From CAKSQL01 sp045606465 (GTDB taxonomy: Bacteria; Bacillota; Clostridia; UBA1381), in assembly GCA_045606465.1 (NCBI GenBank), contig JAZURZ010000142.1, positions 1 through 8,571 of the forward strand: 8,571 nt of DNA, in the 5' to 3' direction. The notes under the pieces are model-generated. The model saw only the letters and a program-made list of their open reading frames with translations. It ran no database searches and had not been told where the DNA came from. A program made the position numbers and the translations under genes. Positions 6,611-8,571 of the stretch are shown piece after piece; the stretch's first letter is position 1, and each line of letters begins with the position of its first letter.

Positions 6611-7466
6611 AATCTATTTCCTCCCCCAATTTTTTGTCAAGCAAATGCGGATTTTTAAACAAATATTTAATAAGCTTTAAGGAGCGTGCAAAATAAAATC
6701 CGTCAGCAATGCGCTCATCGAGTGTAACTCCTAAATTTACTACATCTCTTACGCTTTGATTTCCCTCCTCATCCAAAAGCATCTCCTTATGGATTTGACC
6801 TATTGTGATAACAATTCCATTGGTTCCGAAATTGTTTAAATGATGATACACCGCATCACATTTAATACTTCCCAGATTAGACAATAGCACCGTGCAATAA
6901 TTTGTGTCAACACTGCTGAAGGACTTTGGCATAAGTCCATGTGTATCTGCAAAGTTCATAAATGCCATGAAAAGCATCATCAAAGGCTTGGGCAATTTTT
7001 TGACAATATTTAATATGTCATCTACGCTCTGACCCTTATCCTCTCTTTTTGCCTCTTTCACCTTTGGTGAAAGCCTGTCGGTTATGTCGCAAAGAGTCTC
7101 ATCATCCTTGGGACGATATATCATGAGAGTTTCCTCGGAATGGTCTTCGAATTTCTTTTTAATTGTGAAACCCATTGAAATTTCATTGCGCATATAGAAT
7201 CTTTTTCCTGAAATATATCTGTTCAAAAGGGGACGCATCTTTATAGTTCTTGCAACTGCACAAATTATGCAATGAAAAAGTGTTACCTTTCTTTCCCCGC
7301 TCTCATTTTTTTCCTTTATGTAATCTAAAAGCTCGGTAATGTCAATTTTTTCGTTGATATATACCTCTGCATCTGTCCTTTTAGGCATAAGATATGCCAT
7401 GTAAAAATGAAGTCCGTCAATGTTGCGTATTCTTTCGGCATCATGCCTGTCCCCCCATTTTTTCAT
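6600..7466 (-). CDS. E2-like (2-oxoacid dehydrogenase acyltransferase/CAT-fold) protein, altered active site
   Basis: A 288-residue protein resembling the catalytic domain of dihydrolipoamide acyltransferase (E2), a fold shared with chloramphenicol acetyltransferase. No lipoyl domain or subunit-binding domain is present. E2-like features are RPLLNRYISGKRFYMRNEI (78-96), LLSNLGS (194-200) and the C-terminal NLGVTLDERIADG (244-256). In true E2 and CAT enzymes this last motif contains the catalytic histidine (DHRxxDG or HHxxxDG); here Glu251 takes its place. From memory, related short clostridial proteins share DERIxDG, so this may be a family trait, not a mutation. His208-His209 are other possible catalytic residues. 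The start ATG at 7466 has AAGGAGG 6 bases upstream (7473-7479). The gene runs straight into the acyl-CoA synthetase, whose product could provide its acyl-CoA. It is probably not part of a pyruvate dehydrogenase complex, since no E1 or E3 gene is near. Confidence 0.78.
   Translation of the reverse strand: MKKWGDRHDAERIRNIDGLHFYMAYLMPKRTDAEVYINEKIDITELLDYIKEKNESGERKVTLFHCIICAVARTIKMRPLLNRYISGKRFYMRNEISMGFTIKKKFEDHSEETLMIYRPKDDETLCDITDRLSPKVKEAKREDKGQSVDDILNIVKKLPKPLMMLFMAFMNFADTHGLMPKSFSSVDTNYCTVLLSNLGSIKCDAVYHHLNNFGTNGIVITIGQIHKEMLLDEEGNQSVRDVVNLGVTLDERIADGFYFARSLKLIKYLFKNPHLLDKKLGEEIDFEF
6620..6627 (-). promoter_or_regulatory. Ribosome binding site deciding the TTG start of the acyl-CoA synthetase
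   Basis: GGGGGAGG lies inside the last codons of the E2-like gene, 9 bases before TTG at 6610. It is the only strong site near the start of the synthetase and fixes the start at TTG. Its place inside the upstream gene indicates coupled translation. Confidence 0.75.
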
Positions 7467-7487
7467 TGTTTTCCTCCTTATTTTTAA

Positions 7488-7515
7488 ATTTTATTTTTTA
7501 ATTTAAGCCTCCCAA
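7488..7515 (-). promoter_or_regulatory. Weak candidate promoter for the E2-like/synthetase operon
   Basis: On the minus strand, TTGGGA (7515-7510), a 16-base spacer and TAAAAT (7493-7488) could form a promoter. The transcription start would fall near 7481, only just upstream of the AAGGAGG site, so the leader would be very short. No terminator is visible between the SLH gene and this point, so read-through from the SLH gene is the alternative. Confidence 0.3.
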
Positions 7516-7534
7516 AGCTAATAATCGCTTAATA

Positions 7535-8212
7535 TCACCTGTAACTATAAACATGGTCTAATCTTAAAAAAGTAGCGTAGCATTGCTCTTTTGTATAATG
7601 TGATTTTGGTGCATAATATATGTCAGAGACTCCTTTCATAACATCCCATTGATACATATATCGAACAGCGCTGTCTGCCCATGATGAAATTTCCTCTACA
7701 TCATAAAAAGCATCTACACCCTCACTTTTAGGACCAAGCTTTACACCGCCGCCATAACAAAAATAAACTCTCAAAAGCATAGTTGCGGCTTCTTCTCTTG
7801 TAATAAACGCATCAGGATCAAATATACCATTTCCTCTTCCATAAACAATATACATTGAATTTGCACATTTAATGTAATATTCGTATTTGGAATTTTCAAT
7901 ATCAGTAAATGTATCTTCTTTGAAAACTAACTGATTGCCGAAATCATCTACATGGGAGGAAAGATACCATTCTACAACTTCATCAACCTCCATACCAAAA
8001 TGATGAGCCACAAACATGACCGAAATTTTGGCAAATTCTGCTCTGGTTATAGCCTTTTTATAATTATTTTGCATATCCTCAGGGACAAAACCTAAACGAA
8101 TTGCTTCCTCTACCTCTTGTTTTGCCCAAGCAGAAATTTCTGTGTCAGCGGCATATATAACGCTATGAAAAATAAGAAGTATAGAAATTAAGAAAAATAA
8201 TATTTTTTTCAT
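7535..8212 (-). CDS. Exported protein consisting of three SLH repeats
   Basis: A 225-residue secreted protein. A signal peptide (Lys2-Lys3, then a hydrophobic core to about residue 20) ends near Ala21-Ala22. The rest is three S-layer-homology repeats at about 25-70, 101-151 and 168-218. Each has the usual layout: a W/Y-rich helix, a GxF/YxP-like or G-x-FDPD turn (GNGIFDPDAF, 127-136) and a T-R/K-x-E/Q motif, here ITRAEFAKI (55-63), ITREEAATML (137-146) and YTKEQCYATF (206-215). SLH trimers bind pyruvylated secondary cell-wall polymer, so the protein should sit on the Gram-positive cell wall. No enzymatic or adhesive domain is attached, so its role is unknown: a small wall-bound protein, a spacer, or a competitor for wall sites. 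The start has GAAAGGA 7 bases upstream (8220-8226). It is followed by the E2-like gene after 62 bases with no evident terminator. Confidence 0.87.
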   Translation of the reverse strand: MKKILFFLISILLIFHSVIYAADTEISAWAKQEVEEAIRLGFVPEDMQNNYKKAITRAEFAKISVMFVAHHFGMEVDEVVEWYLSSHVDDFGNQLVFKEDTFTDIENSKYEYYIKCANSMYIVYGRGNGIFDPDAFITREEAATMLLRVYFCYGGGVKLGPKSEGVDAFYDVEEISSWADSAVRYMYQWDVMKGVSDIYYAPKSHYTKEQCYATFLRLDHVYSYR

Positions 8213-8315
8213 TGATAAATCCTTTCATTTTCGACAAAGTTCAACATCATTCTCCCGAGTCAAGTTAAGGGGTAAAATTAACAGATACAAAACAAAAACT
8301 CTGCTTGGATTTTTC

Positions 8316-8522
8316 TTAAACACCCGTCTCATTTATTGTTGCTTTTGTATCACTATCAGGTACTTCTCTTGAAATATTAAAGGGAATTGCATTTTCTCTC
8401 ACTGACTGTCTTAAAAACATATTTATTGCTGTTGACAAATCCAATCCAAAATCTGCAAATAATTCTTGAGCTTTTACCTTGATATCTGCATCAATCGAAA
8501 TATTAGTTGATGTTTTAGCCAT
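8316..8522 (-). CDS. RelB/DinJ-family antitoxin, short, without partner toxin
   Basis: A 68-residue ribbon-helix-helix antitoxin. The N-terminal strand TSTNISI (4-10) would form the DNA-binding ribbon. The following DADIKVKAQELFADFGLDLS and TAINMFLRQSVRENAIPF (31-48) are characteristic of DinJ/RelB. Such antitoxins repress their own promoter and neutralise a YafQ/RelE-like mRNA endonuclease normally encoded immediately downstream. Here nothing but about 100 non-coding bases and the SLH gene follows, so no toxin is present. The protein stops shortly after the PFNISREVP region, about 15-20 residues earlier than many DinJ proteins, which may mean C-terminal loss. The ATG at 8522 is preferred over the GTG at 8531, which lies only 2 bases from the AAAGGA site (8534-8539) against 11 bases for the ATG. 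Confidence 0.82.
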   Translation of the reverse strand: MAKTSTNISIDADIKVKAQELFADFGLDLSTAINMFLRQSVRENAIPFNISREVPDSDTKATINETGV

Positions 8523-8545
8523 AAAAAACACATCCTTTCACTTAC

Positions 8546-8551
8546 ATTATA
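8546..8551 (-). promoter_or_regulatory. -10 element of the antitoxin promoter
   Basis: A perfect TATAAT lies on the minus strand 23 bases upstream of the preferred ATG. With a 17-base spacer the -35 hexamer would span the right edge; its last three visible bases read ACA, as in TTGACA. The transcript would begin near the ribosome binding site, with a leader of under 20 bases. Confidence 0.55.
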
Positions 8552-8571
8552 TTACTTATAAATCCATTTGT

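Noticed and set aside
7481..7534. Terminator after the SLH gene
   Set aside because: Only short imperfect arms (TTAAGC/GCTTAA with a long loop) can pair and there is no matching U-tract, so it is not called.
8228..8246. Imperfect palindrome TTCGAC-AAA-GTTCAA upstream of the SLH gene
   Set aside because: Only four of six arm positions pair and no known operator is matched; this is within chance.

Overview
The window looks like low-GC Firmicutes, most likely an anaerobic member of the Clostridia. The DNA is AT-rich with strong AGGAGG-type ribosome binding sites and TTG/GTG starts. There is a secreted protein made of S-layer-homology (SLH) repeats, a lipoprotein-type sugar-binding protein and GT-C/HGSNAT-like envelope enzymes. 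No species can be named from the sequence alone, and it could be a contig from an uncultured gut bacterium.

Left part (1-1630, minus strand): the start of a galactose/methylgalactoside ABC importer operon. mglB (solute-binding lipoprotein) comes first and mglA (twin-ATPase subunit) follows and runs off the left edge. The mglA fragment changes codon usage abruptly near position 310. The MglB sugar pocket keeps most Escherichia coli ligand residues but differs at three.

Middle (1631-4157, plus strand): a divergent control region carries one promoter for each direction. It is followed by a two-gene operon: a small HGSNAT/DUF1624-like membrane acyltransferase and a large GT-C-like membrane glycosyltransferase. 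Together they could decorate a cell-envelope glycan, which is an inference.

Convergent gap (4158-4513): a perfect 13-bp hairpin, a relatively GC-rich block that encodes a possible 32-residue minus-strand peptide, and the terminator of the thioredoxin gene.

Right part (4514-8571, minus strand): reading in the direction of transcription, a RelB/DinJ-like antitoxin without a toxin, an SLH-only exported protein, an E2-like acyltransferase homologue with an altered DHRxxDG motif, an acyl-CoA synthetase whose TTG start overlaps the stop of the gene before it, and thioredoxin. The acyltransferase homologue and the synthetase are probably translationally coupled and act in the same acyl-thioester chemistry. 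No phage, insertion sequence, CRISPR array, tRNA or rRNA was seen. The items most worth a second look are the intergenic hairpin/peptide element, the mosaic mglA, the E2-like/ligase pair, and the altered MglB pocket.
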